NCBI RefSeq assembly: GCF_030286045.1
Contig: NZ_CP127390.1
Span: 2,745,482-2,809,481, forward strand
Direction of reading: 5' to 3'
DNA length: 64,000 bases
Source of the DNA: Propionimicrobium sp. PCR01-08-3
GTDB taxonomy: Bacteria; Actinomycetota; Actinomycetes; Propionibacteriales; Propionibacteriaceae
The translations under genes and the position numbers were made by a program. Every line of letters starts with the position of its first letter. Within the stretch, counting starts at the first letter, position 1. The notes below the pieces were generated by a model. The model saw nothing but the letters and a program-made list of their open reading frames with translations. It had not been told where the DNA came from and did no database searches. Positions 36,816 through 46,504 of the stretch are shown here, piece by piece.

Positions 36816-37768
36816 GCATCCTCCCCCAACGCGCCGATCGTCCATGATGACGCAAAGCTCGCGCCCGGTTCGAGGACGATCAGGTCGTTGCCGCTGTTGA
36901 AGGCATCGGGCGGGCAGGTCATCGGTTCGACGGCCAATCCACTGCGATTCAGCTCCGGCTCCGGACGATCGGCGGTGTGCACCTGCACCCAGGGCAGCTG
37001 CGCCGGATCCCAGGTCATCGCCACGCCCTCGCCCGATGGGGTGCGCAGTTCGACTCTTGCGAGCCGGTCAGCCCGGGCAGTGACATCGGTGAACGCATGG
37101 TCGATGAAGGTTGACCCGATGGCACGCGGTCGGCGGAAATCCAAAGTTCCGCCTTCGAACGATGCGACCGGACGCTCCGCCACCGGCAGCAGACGGTCGG
37201 GTGTGACCTCCAGAACCGCTGCCGCCGGGACTTTTAGCGTCCAATCGTCGACGTGGCCCGGCCCGGCGACCAGATACGCGTGCGAGCCGAGTGCGAAGGG
37301 GGCGCGGACCTCACCCAGATTCGTGGCGCGCACCGACCAGTGCAGGCCCTGATCGTCCAACCGGTAGGTCGCCTGCACGCCCAGATCGGCCGGATAGGCC
37401 TGCTGCGCCACCAGCCGGTATTCGAACGTCACCGAGGACGCGTCGCGCTCGCCGATCTGCCAGTCGGCCCAGATCGCCAGGCCGTGCAGGGCGTTGCCCC
37501 GCTCCGGTTCGTTCAATGGAACCTGATACTCCACGCCGTCGAAGACGTAGCGTCCGTCGGCGATCCGATTCGGCCACGGCACCAGTACCGCCCCCCGGAA
37601 GGCCGGACGCAGCGCGTTAGCCTCGAACCCGGCGACCAATTCTCGTCCCTGATAGGTCAACGATCTCAGGCTCGCCCCGACCGAGGCGACGGCCGCTTGG
37701 TATGGCCCCCAGGTGATGGACGCCTGATCACCGCTGACCGGACGCCGGGTGAACAGATCTGCTGGCAT
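36812..37768 (-). CDS. Aldose 1-epimerase family protein
   Basis: A 318-residue galactose-mutarotase-like beta-sandwich: GASLRSLTYQGRELV, LVPWPNRIADGRYVFDG, GNALHGLAIW (catalytic His), FALGSHAYLV (second His) and LAVEPMTCPPDAFN (catalytic Glu). It should interconvert sugar anomers, here plausibly arabinose. Start 37768 has AGGAAGGG upstream. Its stop overlaps the LacI gene, so both are in one operon divergent from araB. Confidence 0.88.
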   Translation of the reverse strand: MPADLFTRRPVSGDQASITWGPYQAAVASVGASLRSLTYQGRELVAGFEANALRPAFRGAVLVPWPNRIADGRYVFDGVEYQVPLNEPERGNALHGLAIWADWQIGERDASSVTFEYRLVAQQAYPADLGVQATYRLDDQGLHWSVRATNLGEVRAPFALGSHAYLVAGPGHVDDWTLKVPAAAVLEVTPDRLLPVAERPVASFEGGTLDFRRPRAIGSTFIDHAFTDVTARADRLARVELRTPSGEGVAMTWDPAQLPWVQVHTADRPEPELNRSGLAVEPMTCPPDAFNSGNDLIVLEPGASFASSWTIGALGEDA

Positions 37769-37881
37769 GGGAGCCCTTCCTGTAGACATCTGCTGCGATC
37801 GCGCGAACCGGTCATGACTAGGACTTTCACCACGGACGTCGACGACCGACAGACCTTGAACCGGTTCCTGCTTGTCCAAAA

Positions 37882-37943
37882 TGTTATCGTTCTCATCTTG
37901 CGCTCCGCAAGGCTTCGGGTTATGTTGTGTGAACGGTAACATT
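37882..37943. promoter_or_regulatory. Two inverted LacI-type operator sites in the ara control region
   Basis: TGTTATCGTTCTCA (37882-37895) and, in opposite orientation, TGTGAACGGTAACA (37928-37941) are near-identical (TGTTAYCGTTCWCA read in one direction). Centres are 46 bp apart, between the epimerase and araB starts. Sequence and spacing suit two LacI-type dimers, possibly looping; binding is inferred. Confidence 0.6.
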
Positions 37944-37980
37944 CGGGTCGCAGGCGACCAGGACGGACTCAAGGATGACG

Positions 37981-39591
37981 ATGTCGACGACAGATGACGC
38001 GAGCAGCGCGGCCACCACACTGGCGAACGGCAATGCCCGGCTGGGCATCGAGCTGGGCTCGACCCGGATCAAGGCAGTGATCGTCGGCGACGGCGAACAG
38101 GTACTGGCCAGCGGCGGGTTCACCTGGGAGAACCAGTACATCGACGAAACCTGGACCTACTCTCTCGATGCCGTCTGGCAAGGCATCCAACAGGCATTCA
38201 CCGCGGTCTGCGCAGCCGCCGAAGTCAACCACGGCGTGCATCCGATCCGGTTCGCCGCCATCGGCATTTCGGCAATGATGCACGGCTACCTCGCCTTCGA
38301 CCAACAAGGACATCAACTGGCGCCCTTCCGCACCTGGCGCAACACCTCGACGGGCCCGGCGGCCGCCGAACTCACCCAGCTCCTCGACTTCAACGTGCCG
38401 CTGCGCTGGTCTGTCGCGCATCTCTACCAAGCCGTATTGAACGGCGAGCCACACCTGGCCGAACTCGATTTCTGCACCACGCTGGCCGGATACGTGCACT
38501 GGCGGCTGACCGGACGCAAGGTTCTCGGGGTGGGCGATGCCTCCGGCATGTTCCCGATCGATGACGCAACCCATGGCTGGGACCAGACCCGCCTGGCGAA
38601 AGTGGACGCGCTGCTCGCCGAACACGGCGTCAGTGTGCGCGTGGAAGACGTCTTTTCCCGGCCGTTGGACGCCGGCGCCGACGCCGGCACGCTGACCGCC
38701 GAGGGTGCCCTGCTGCTCGACCCCACAGGGCGGCTCGAGGCCGGCATTCCGCTCTGCCCTCCCGAAGGCGATGCCGCTACCGGCATGGTCGCCACCAACG
38801 CGGTCGCCCCTCGCACCGGCAATGTCTCGGTCGGCACCTCGATCTTCGCCATGGTCGTGCTGGAGCGTCCACTGGCCCAGGTGCACACCGAGATCGATCT
38901 GGTCACCACCCCGGCCGGAGACCAGGTCGCGATGGTGCACTGCAACAACGGGGCCAGCGAGCTCGGCTCCTGGGCTGGGCTCTTCACCGACTTCGCCGAG
39001 CGGATCGGCGCTGAGGCCGACACAGACGCGATATTTGCCGCCCTGCTGGGCACGGCGCTGGCCGGCGAGCCGGACGCCGGAGGGCTGCTCGCTTTCAACA
39101 CTCTGGCCGGCGAGCCGATCACCGGTCTGACCGAGGGGCGTCCACTGGTGGTGCGCACGCCCGGCAGCGATTTCACGTTGGCCAACTTCATGCGGGCGCA
39201 GGTCTACGGCATGTTCGCAGCGCTTTCCATCGGCATGCGAACCCTCGCAGAAGAACATGTAGCACTCGACACCATGTATGCCCACGGCGGCGTCTTCCGC
39301 ACCGCGGGAGTTGCGCAGCGATTCCTCGCGGCGGCCATCGACACCCCGGTGGCCGTGTCGACCACCGCGAGCGAAGGAGGAGCCTGGGGCGTGGCAGTGC
39401 TGGCGTCCTATCTGGTGAGTGGCAAGGGCCGCACCCTGCCCGCCTTTCTCACCGAGGACGTCTTCGCGTCCGTCGACACACAGTCCATGCCTGCCACCGG
39501 TGAAGATGTGGCCGGCTACCAGCGATATCTCGAGGCCTATGAGGCCGGGCTTGCCGCCGAACGCGCAGCCGTCAAGGCGCTGCCCAGCTAA
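37981..39591 (+). CDS. araB: L-ribulokinase, FGGY family
   Basis: A 536-residue FGGY carbohydrate kinase. LGIELGSTRIKAVIVGDG is the N-terminal phosphate loop, GISAMMHGYLAFD and RTWRNTST the sugar site, GNVSVGTSIFAMVV and YAHGGVFRTAGVAQRFLA the ATP site. This is the xylulokinase-like ribulokinase found in actinobacterial arabinose clusters. AAGG lies best for ATG 37981; an ATG at 37975 is the alternative. It phosphorylates L-ribulose made by AraA; araD and araA follow. Confidence 0.88.
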   Translation: MSTTDDASSAATTLANGNARLGIELGSTRIKAVIVGDGEQVLASGGFTWENQYIDETWTYSLDAVWQGIQQAFTAVCAAAEVNHGVHPIRFAAIGISAMMHGYLAFDQQGHQLAPFRTWRNTSTGPAAAELTQLLDFNVPLRWSVAHLYQAVLNGEPHLAELDFCTTLAGYVHWRLTGRKVLGVGDASGMFPIDDATHGWDQTRLAKVDALLAEHGVSVRVEDVFSRPLDAGADAGTLTAEGALLLDPTGRLEAGIPLCPPEGDAATGMVATNAVAPRTGNVSVGTSIFAMVVLERPLAQVHTEIDLVTTPAGDQVAMVHCNNGASELGSWAGLFTDFAERIGAEADTDAIFAALLGTALAGEPDAGGLLAFNTLAGEPITGLTEGRPLVVRTPGSDFTLANFMRAQVYGMFAALSIGMRTLAEEHVALDTMYAHGGVFRTAGVAQRFLAAAIDTPVAVSTTASEGGAWGVAVLASYLVSGKGRTLPAFLTEDVFASVDTQSMPATGEDVAGYQRYLEAYEAGLAAERAAVKALPS

Positions 39592-39644
39592 ACGCTCGTC
39601 GTAGCGCCAAACGAACCTCTTCCATCACCGAAGGAGATCAAGAA

Positions 39645-40334
39645 ATGAATGAACTGGCGGCCTACTCGGCCGAGACGCAAGCCGAGATAGCCGAGGCCCG
39701 CGCAGAGGTCTGCGCGTTGCATTCCGAACTCACCCGCTGGAACCTGGTGGTTTGGACCGCCGGCAACGTCTCGCAGCGACTGCACACCGCCGACCTGATG
39801 GTGATCAAGCCCTCGGGCGTCCGCTACGACAAGCTGACCCCCGAAGACATGGTGGTCTGTGATCTCGACGGCAACCTGATCGATGGTGAGCACTCCCCGT
39901 CGTCCGATACCGCGGCACACGCCTACGTCTACCGGCACATGGCCGAGGTCTACGGCGTAGTACATACCCACTCCACCTATGCCACCGCCTGGGCCGCGCG
40001 CGGCGAGGAGATCCCCTGCGTGCTGACCATGATGGGCGACGAGTTCGGTGGCCCGGTGCCGGTCGGCCCGTTCGCCATCATCGGCGATGACTCCATCGGA
40101 CGCGGCATCGTCGAGACCCTGCGGGGGTCGCGCTCACCGGCCGTGCTGATGCAGAACCATGGCCCGTTCACCATCGGCAAGTCGGGCGAAGACGCCGTGA
40201 AGGCCGCCGCGATGGTCGAGGAAGTGGCGCACACGGTGCATGTCGCCCGGCAGCTCGGCGAGCCGCTGCCGATCGCCCAGGATCTCATCGACCGGCTCTA
40301 CGACCGCTACACCAACGTCTACGGCCAGCACTGA
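39645..40334 (+). CDS. araD: L-ribulose-5-phosphate 4-epimerase
   Basis: A 229-residue class II aldolase-like zinc enzyme. NVSQRLHTADLMVIKPSGVRYD, the metal ligands in VHTHSTYATAW and a later LMQNHGPF are present, and GDEFGGPVPVG fits AraD. It converts L-ribulose-5-phosphate to D-xylulose-5-phosphate for the pentose phosphate pathway. GAAGGAG precedes the ATG. It lies 53 bp after araB and 162 bp before araA; the second gap holds strong hairpins. Confidence 0.93.
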   Translation: MNELAAYSAETQAEIAEARAEVCALHSELTRWNLVVWTAGNVSQRLHTADLMVIKPSGVRYDKLTPEDMVVCDLDGNLIDGEHSPSSDTAAHAYVYRHMAEVYGVVHTHSTYATAWAARGEEIPCVLTMMGDEFGGPVPVGPFAIIGDDSIGRGIVETLRGSRSPAVLMQNHGPFTIGKSGEDAVKAAAMVEEVAHTVHVARQLGEPLPIAQDLIDRLYDRYTNVYGQH

Positions 40335-40383
40335 CCCCGCCAGCTGCGGATCGTCGCCTGCGGGTCGTCCGAACAACGCATCC

Positions 40384-40441
40384 GCGCCCGAAATACGCAG
40401 ACGCGCCCGAGATATCGGGCGCGGGAGCAGATTTCGGGCGC
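40384..40441 (+). promoter_or_regulatory. Nested hairpins between araD and araA
   Basis: Outer arms GCGCCCGAAAT (40384-40394) and ATTTCGGGCGC (40431-40441), inner arms CGCGCCCGA (40402-40410) and TCGGGCGCG (40415-40423) with loop GATA. All are perfect. No T run follows, and araA starts 55 bp downstream, so attenuation, RNA stability or a repeat element are possible. Confidence 0.65.
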
Positions 40442-40496
40442 ATCAAGAATCACCAACCAGCTCTCCACACCAGCACTAGTGACAAAGGTGTAAACA

Positions 40497-42005
40497 ATGA
40501 AGAACCCCTTCGAAGGCAAGCAAATCTGGCTTCTCACCGGCAGCCAGGGCCTCTACGGCGAGGAAACTCTGGCTCAGGTAGCCGAGCAGTCTCAGCAGGT
40601 CGCGGCCCTGCTGAACGACTCGGGCGACATCCCGGTCGAGGTCGTCTGGCGTCCGGTGCTGACCGACTCCGAGACGATCCTGCGCGCCATGCTGGACGCC
40701 GACTCGGACGATTCGGTGATCGGCGTGATCTGCTGGATGCACACGTTTTCGCCCGCGAAGATGTGGATCCGCGGCTTGGAGGCGCTGCGCAAGCCGCTGC
40801 TCCACCTGCACACCCAGGCCCATGAGCAACTGCCGTGGAGCACCATCGACATGGACTTCATGAATCTGAATCAGGCGGCCCACGGCGACCGCGAGTTCGG
40901 CTACATCCTGACCCGGCTCGGGGTGCCGCGCACCACGGTGGTGGGCTATGCCGGGCAGCATGAGGTCACCCAGCGCATCGGAATCTGGTCGCGGGCTGCC
41001 GCCGGCTGGGATGCGGCTCAGCACCTCACGCTTGCCCGTTTCGGCGACAACATGCGCTACGTCGCCGTCACCGAGGGCGACAAGACCGAGGCCGAGATCC
41101 GTTTCGGCACCTCCGTCAACACCTGGGGCATCAACGATCTGACCGATACCATCGCCGAGGTCACCGACCTCCAGATCGACTCCCTGATCGCCGAGTACGT
41201 CGAGAGCTACGACGTAGTACCGGAGTTGCTGCCCGGGGGCGAACGCCACGAATCGCTGCGCTACGCCGCCGCTCAGGAGGCCGCGCTTCGGACGCTGCTG
41301 GAGCAGGTCGGCGCCACCGCCTTCACCGACACCTTCGAAGATCTCGGTGCGCTGAAGCAGTTGCCCGGGCTCGCCGTGCAGCGGCTGATGGCCGACGGCT
41401 ACGGTTTCGGGGCGGAGGGTGACTGGAAGACCGCGGTGCTGGTGCGGATCGCCAAGGTGATGGGCTACGGCCTGCCCGGCGGGGCCAGCCTGATGGAGGA
41501 CTACTCCTACAACTTTGTGCCCGGCGAGCAGAAGATCCTCGGCGCCCACATGCTCGAGGTCTGCCCCTCACTCTCGGACGACAAGCCGAAGCTCGAGATC
41601 CATCCGCTGGGCATCGGCGACCGGGAGGATCCGGTGCGGCTGGTCTTCAACGCGACTCCGCGTCCGGGACTGGTGGTCGCGTTGAGCGACCTTCGCGACC
41701 GCTTCCGGCTGACCGCCAATGTGGTCGACGTCGTAGAACCCGATCAGCCGCTGCCCAAACTGCCGGTGGCTCGCGCCGTGTGGAACCCGGCCCCCGATCT
41801 GGCGACCTCGGCCGCCTGCTGGCTGGCGGCCGGCGCCGCCCACCACACCGTGATGACCACCGCCGTCGGGTTGGATGCCTGGCGCGATTTCGCCACGATC
41901 GCCGGTGTCGAACTCGCCGTGATCGACGAGGACACCACCCAGACGAAGTTCGAGTCCGAACTCAAGTGGAGCGCCGTCTACTACCGGGTCGCCCAAGGAT
42001 TCTGA
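40497..42005 (+). CDS. araA: L-arabinose isomerase
   Basis: A 502-residue manganese enzyme converting L-arabinose to L-ribulose. [16 protein letters not shown] at the start, [55 protein letters not shown] (catalytic Glu) and [23 protein letters not shown] are standard. AAAGGTG precedes the ATG. With araB and araD it completes arabinose conversion to xylulose-5-phosphate. A hairpin lies 29 nt after its stop. Confidence 0.97.
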   Translation: MKNPFEGKQIWLLTGSQGLYGEETLAQVAEQSQQVAALLNDSGDIPVEVVWRPVLTDSETILRAMLDADSDDSVIGVICWMHTFSPAKMWIRGLEALRKPLLHLHTQAHEQLPWSTIDMDFMNLNQAAHGDREFGYILTRLGVPRTTVVGYAGQHEVTQRIGIWSRAAAGWDAAQHLTLARFGDNMRYVAVTEGDKTEAEIRFGTSVNTWGINDLTDTIAEVTDLQIDSLIAEYVESYDVVPELLPGGERHESLRYAAAQEAALRTLLEQVGATAFTDTFEDLGALKQLPGLAVQRLMADGYGFGAEGDWKTAVLVRIAKVMGYGLPGGASLMEDYSYNFVPGEQKILGAHMLEVCPSLSDDKPKLEIHPLGIGDREDPVRLVFNATPRPGLVVALSDLRDRFRLTANVVDVVEPDQPLPKLPVARAVWNPAPDLATSAACWLAAGAAHHTVMTTAVGLDAWRDFATIAGVELAVIDEDTTQTKFESELKWSAVYYRVAQGF

Positions 42006-42033
42006 GCCACGGCACCGAGCAACCTCCAATCGT

Positions 42034-42098
42034 GGGGCAGATCCGATCTGGCCGGGTCTGCCCCGCTCCACCCACGTGCGCGTCCGCCCTCGGCGGAC
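42034..42098 (+). terminator. Hairpins after araA
   Basis: GGGGCAGA (42034-42041) pairs with TCTGCCCC (42057-42064), loop 15 nt; a second hairpin is GTCCGCC (42082-42088) with GGCGGAC (42092-42098). No poly-T follows. Position after araA and before the poxB leader suggests termination or processing. Confidence 0.45.
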
Positions 42099-42257
42099 AT
42101 CGGCGGCTCACGTCGCTACCCGAAGGGGGCTGAGGGTATCCTTACCCGCAGGAGATCCCCAAATCTGCTGTGAGTGTCTGCCGAGCAGGCAAAATCGGTC
42201 CTGCAAGCAGACTCTCCGCTATTCGTGAGTCTCATCAATCGTCGTGGGAAAGAAGAA

Positions 42258-43979
42258 ATGGTCACAGTAGCCAAGAACATGGTCGACACGCTGGCCGCGA
42301 GCGGAGTGAAGCGGGTCTACGGTATTCCGGGAGATTCGCTCAACGGCTTCACCGACGCGCTGCGCGATTCCGGTATCGGCTGGGTGCATGTACGCCATGA
42401 AGAGGCTGCGGCTTTCGCCGCCAGCGCCGAGGCGGCACTCACCGGCGAGCTCGCGGTCTGCGTGGGCAGCTGCGGTCCGGGAAACCTGCACCTGATCAAT
42501 GGCCTTTTCGATGCGCAGCGGTCCCGCGTCCCGGTGCTGGCCATCGCCGCGCACATCCCCACCTCCGAGATCGGCTCCGGCTATTTCCAGGAGACGCATC
42601 CGCAAGAGCTCTTCCGTGAATGCTCCGTCTACGTCGAATACGCCGCCGATCCGGTTCAGATGCCGCGCGTCATGCGCACGGCCATGCAGGCCGCGCTCGC
42701 CCAGAAGGGTGTCGCCGTCGTGGTCATCCCCGGCGATGTCGCGCTGGCCGAGGCCGTGGACGAGACGGTCACCGCCGTCAGGGCAGCCACCCCGAGCGTG
42801 ATTCCCGGCGAGGACGAGCTGAAGCAGGCCGCCGAGTTGCTGAACAAGTCCAAGAAGGTCACCATCTTGGCAGGCGCCGGCGCCGAGCACGCTCACGATC
42901 AGGTCGTGGCGTTGGCCGACAAGCTGGAGGCCCCGATCGTCCACACGCTGCGCTCCAAGCAGTTCATCGAGTACGACAACCCCTTCGATGTCGGCATGAC
43001 CGGTCTGCTCGGGTTCGCGTCCGGCTACCGGGCGATGGAGGGTTGTGACACGCTGCTCATGCTGGGCACCGACTTCCCCTACCGTCCATTCCTGCCCGAC
43101 GACGCGAAGGTCATTCAGATCGATCTGCGCGGCGAGCACCTCGGACGCCGGATCCCGCTCGACCTCGGCCTGGTCGGTGACGTCGCCGGCACCGTGGACG
43201 CCCTGCTGCCGCATCTCAAGCATGAGCGCAACCGCAGCTTCTTGAAGGATTCGCTGGGCCATTACAAGAAGACCCGCGCCAAGCTGGACGATCTGGCAAC
43301 TCCGCGCCGCGGCAAGCAGCCGCTGCATCCGCAGTATGTCGCGAAGTTGATCGACGAGATCGCCGCCGATGATGCGGTGTTCATTCCCGATGTCGGCTCC
43401 CCGGTCATCTGGGCCGCCCGCTACCTGAAGATGAACGGCAGGCGCAAGGTGATCGGCTCGTTCATTCACGGCTCGATGGCCAATGCGCTGCCCCAGGCGG
43501 TCGGTGCAGCCTCGGCCTTCCCGGGCCGCCAGATCGTCGCGCTGTCGGGTGATGGCGGCGTCGAGATGCTGCTCGGCGAGCTGCTGACCCTCACCCAGAA
43601 CAAGCTGCCGGTGAAGGTGATCGTGTTCAACAACTCCTCGCTGAACTTCGTCGAGTTGGAGATGAAGGCGGGTGGTTTCGTGACGACCGCGACCGGTCTC
43701 GACAACCCGGATCTCGCCGGTATCGCCAGCGCGGCCGGGCTGAAGGGGTTCAAGGTCGAGCGCTCCGACGAGCTGCAGGCCGTGTTGAAGAAGGCCTTCG
43801 CCTACGACGGTCCCGCCCTGGTCGACATCGTCACCGAGCGCCAGGAACTCACCATTCCGCCGTCGGTCAAGTACGACCAGGCGAAGGGTTTCGCGCTCTA
43901 TGCGATGCGCACCCTGCTGTCGGGACGCGGTGACGAGCTGGTCGATCTGACCCGCGCTAACATGCACCAGATCTTCTGA
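42258..43979 (+). CDS. poxB: Thiamine-pyrophosphate pyruvate oxidase/dehydrogenase, PoxB type
   Basis: A 573-residue TPP enzyme, nearly the length of E. coli PoxB. The N-terminal KRVYGIPGDSLNGFTDAL, catalytic-site RHEEAAAFAASAEAAL, and the TPP motif GDGGVEMLLGELLTLTQ...NN (about 431-460) are visible; the central domain is of the FAD-binding type. It oxidatively decarboxylates pyruvate to acetate and CO2, with electrons to quinone. The ATG at 42258 matches the family start; the upstream open frame from 42174 is leader. It offers an oxygen-tolerant alternative to NifJ. Confidence 0.87.
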   Translation: MVTVAKNMVDTLAASGVKRVYGIPGDSLNGFTDALRDSGIGWVHVRHEEAAAFAASAEAALTGELAVCVGSCGPGNLHLINGLFDAQRSRVPVLAIAAHIPTSEIGSGYFQETHPQELFRECSVYVEYAADPVQMPRVMRTAMQAALAQKGVAVVVIPGDVALAEAVDETVTAVRAATPSVIPGEDELKQAAELLNKSKKVTILAGAGAEHAHDQVVALADKLEAPIVHTLRSKQFIEYDNPFDVGMTGLLGFASGYRAMEGCDTLLMLGTDFPYRPFLPDDAKVIQIDLRGEHLGRRIPLDLGLVGDVAGTVDALLPHLKHERNRSFLKDSLGHYKKTRAKLDDLATPRRGKQPLHPQYVAKLIDEIAADDAVFIPDVGSPVIWAARYLKMNGRRKVIGSFIHGSMANALPQAVGAASAFPGRQIVALSGDGGVEMLLGELLTLTQNKLPVKVIVFNNSSLNFVELEMKAGGFVTTATGLDNPDLAGIASAAGLKGFKVERSDELQAVLKKAFAYDGPALVDIVTERQELTIPPSVKYDQAKGFALYAMRTLLSGRGDELVDLTRANMHQIF

Positions 43980-44009
43980 TCCGGGCGGAGGGCCTTAGAC
44001 TGCTGTCCC

Positions 44010-45323
44010 GTGATCCGATCGCCCCGCTCCGTATGGAGTTCATTCGCTGACCGGGTCCGTCACCTCTTCGGATCGCGCCGCTGGCGGATCGCCCGTAATG
44101 GGGTGCTCGCCGGGCTGCTGGCGGGGCTGATCGGCAGCGCCTACCGGGCGATGATCGCCGAGACCTCGGGCGTTGCTCGCCGGATCTACGAGTTTCTGGG
44201 TTCGGAGGGCCCATTGCCGCTCGTGGCCTGGATGGTAGCTGCCGGATTGGCGGCATTCGCCACGTCGAGGCTGATCGTCTGGGAGCCGATGTCGTCCGGC
44301 TCCGGGATTCCGCAGGTCAAGGGGATCCTGGAGCACAAGATGACGATGCGTCCGCTGCCCGTGCTGGTGGCCCGCTTCGCCGGCGGGACGATCGGCTCGG
44401 TCTTCGGGCTCTCGTTGGGACGCGAAGGTCCCTCCATTCATCTCGGAGCGGCAAGCGCCCAGTTGCTCGCCAAACCCCTACGAGCCACCTCCGAGGAGCA
44501 GGATCATCTGCTGACCAGCGGGGCAGCGGCCGGTCTCTCGGCTGCGTTCAGCGCCCCCGTCTCGGGCATGTTGTTCGGCATCGAGGGCCTGCATCGCAGC
44601 TTCTCGCCGCTGGTGATTGCGTCCGCGTCCACCGGGGCACTCGCGGCCGACGCGGTGGCCACCGCGATCTTCGGACCGCACCCGATCTTGCAGTTCGGCA
44701 CCGTCGACGTGCTGACGCTGCCGTTGTTGTGGGTGGTGCTGCCACTGGGAGTGGTCGCGGGCCTGGTGGGTTCGCTGGTCAATCGGCTGCTGCTCGCCTC
44801 CCAAGATCTGTTGGGCAAATTGCCGACGACAGCGCGGCTATTCGTGGCACTGCTCATCGCACTGCCCTGCGGCCTGTGGCTTCCGCAGGTGCTCGGCGGC
44901 GGTGAGCGTCTCATCGGCTGGGCCGAGTTCGAGGCGACCGGGCTCGGCATCGTCGCGCTGCTGCTCGTCGCAAAGATCCTCTTCACGTCGACCAGCTTCG
45001 GGTCAGGAATCCCCGGCGGCATCTTCATGCCTATCCTCGCCATCGGCACTTTGACCGGCGCCGGTTACGCGATCGCGGCACAGACGCTGGGCCTGCCCGG
45101 CCAGTACCAGGCGATTCTGGCGGTGTGCGGCATGGCCGGTGTACTCGCGGCAAGCGTGCGGACCCCGCTCACCTCGATTCTGCTCACCGCCGAGATGACG
45201 GGCAGTCTGGCGCATCTACTTCCGGTCGCAACCGTCGTGGTCATCGCCGTGTTCACCGCGGACGCCCTGCGCATTCCGCCGATCTATGACGCGCTGCTCG
45301 AGCGCAGTCTCGAAGGGCCCTAG
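44010..45323 (+). CDS. ClC-family chloride channel/transporter
   Basis: A 437-residue membrane protein with the ClC selectivity motifs GSGIPQVKG, GREGPSIHLGA (gating glutamate) and GSGIPGGIFMPILAIG. No C-terminal CBS domains are present. It may be a Cl-/H+ exchanger supporting acid resistance; which mode cannot be told with certainty. It starts at GTG with TAGACT eight bases upstream. Its stop shares CTAG with the convergent corA stop. Confidence 0.9.
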   Translation: MIRSPRSVWSSFADRVRHLFGSRRWRIARNGVLAGLLAGLIGSAYRAMIAETSGVARRIYEFLGSEGPLPLVAWMVAAGLAAFATSRLIVWEPMSSGSGIPQVKGILEHKMTMRPLPVLVARFAGGTIGSVFGLSLGREGPSIHLGAASAQLLAKPLRATSEEQDHLLTSGAAAGLSAAFSAPVSGMLFGIEGLHRSFSPLVIASASTGALAADAVATAIFGPHPILQFGTVDVLTLPLLWVVLPLGVVAGLVGSLVNRLLLASQDLLGKLPTTARLFVALLIALPCGLWLPQVLGGGERLIGWAEFEATGLGIVALLLVAKILFTSTSFGSGIPGGIFMPILAIGTLTGAGYAIAAQTLGLPGQYQAILAVCGMAGVLAASVRTPLTSILLTAEMTGSLAHLLPVATVVVIAVFTADALRIPPIYDALLERSLEGP

Positions 45324-46450
45324 ATCCACCCTTTGCGGTGAAAGACCAGCCACATCACGACGGCCGATATCAGCATCATGCCTATCGCGTAGGGATATCC
45401 CGCTGCCCAATCCACCTCCGGCATATGGGTGAAGTTCATGCCGTAGATACCGGTGATCATGGTCGGGACGAATAAGATACCGGCCCATGCCGAGATCTTC
45501 TTCATATCCTCGTTCTGGGCATTGGACGCCTCGGCGAGGCTCTTCATCTCTTCGTTTTGCCGCTGCGCGACAAGCGCCGCATTCAGCGATAAAACGTCGC
45601 GGAGAGTCGTCCGGAAACCCTCGATTTCCTCCAATGCACGGGCCGAGTGATCGGCCACGTCGCGCAGGTATTCCTGCAGGTCGTCCGAGACCTCGTATTT
45701 GCTGAATCCGCCCGCCAAGCCGCCGATAATGGCCCGCAGCGGACGCACCGCCTCGTGAAAATCGACGACTTCCTGGCTCAATTCATAGATACGCCGCGAG
45801 ACGCCGGCCGAGCCGGTGAATACCTGATCCTCGATCTCTTCCACATCGTTGGCCAGACCTTCGAGCACCGGCGCATAGCCATCGACCACCGCGTCCAAAA
45901 TCGCATAGACGATGCCTTCAGGCCCGAAGGAAAGCATCTGCGGATCGGCTTCCATCCGGCGGCGCACCACGCTCAGATCGGGCGAGCGCCCGTGCCGGAC
46001 GGTGATCACGAAGTTGGCGCCACTGAAGATGTGCAACTCACCGAATTCGATCTCTTCTGCCTCGTCGATATAGCGGGCCGCCCGCAGCACCAAGAACAAG
46101 GTCTCGTCATAGCGCTCGAGTTTGCTGCGCTGATGAGCCGAGATGGCATCTTCGACGGCGAGCTCATGCAAACCGAATTGTTCGCCGAGTTCGATCAAAT
46201 CGTCCGAATCGGGTTGATAGAGACCGATCCAGGCCATCGAGCCCGGGATTTCTTGAAGCTGGGCCGCCGCCTCGGCAAGAGAATCGGGACGCGAGATGCG
46301 TTTTCCGCCGACATAGATCGCATTTCCGGTGACGGTTCTCGGTTGCTGTTCGGGGGCGATGGGGACCCGTTTGACCGGGGTCGGGAAACCGAAATTTCCG
46401 CCCAGGCGAGGCGGCTGATCACGTGCGGCAAAAGGACGATCGGTGGTCAT
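45320..46450 (-). CDS. corA: CorA-family Mg2+/Co2+ transporter
   Basis: A 376-residue protein with a long soluble N-terminal domain (WIGLYQPDSDDLIEL, FLVLRAARYID), a helical stalk and two C-terminal membrane helices. The signature GMNF is at 337-340, followed by a short acidic loop THMPEVDW. It forms a pentameric Mg2+ channel. ATG 46450 follows GAGAG; upstream in-frame codons continue but overlap the leader. The 5' leader holds a small proline-rich ORF and hairpins that probably regulate it. Confidence 0.92.
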   Translation of the reverse strand: MTTDRPFAARDQPPRLGGNFGFPTPVKRVPIAPEQQPRTVTGNAIYVGGKRISRPDSLAEAAAQLQEIPGSMAWIGLYQPDSDDLIELGEQFGLHELAVEDAISAHQRSKLERYDETLFLVLRAARYIDEAEEIEFGELHIFSGANFVITVRHGRSPDLSVVRRRMEADPQMLSFGPEGIVYAILDAVVDGYAPVLEGLANDVEEIEDQVFTGSAGVSRRIYELSQEVVDFHEAVRPLRAIIGGLAGGFSKYEVSDDLQEYLRDVADHSARALEEIEGFRTTLRDVLSLNAALVAQRQNEEMKSLAEASNAQNEDMKKISAWAGILFVPTMITGIYGMNFTHMPEVDWAAGYPYAIGMMLISAVVMWLVFHRKGWI

Positions 46451-46504
46451 ATCTACTCTCGATCTTTCGGGGAGGCGGGGTGTGGCCGGGCAACGGCCGA
46501 AGCT

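Noticed and set aside
42174-42257. N-terminal extension of PoxB by 28 codons
   Set aside because: The family begins at 42258, which has a purine-rich ribosome site; the extension has no conserved content.
42219-43967. A 582-codon antisense frame opposite poxB
   Set aside because: Shadow of a strongly conserved TPP enzyme; no motif or ribosome site.
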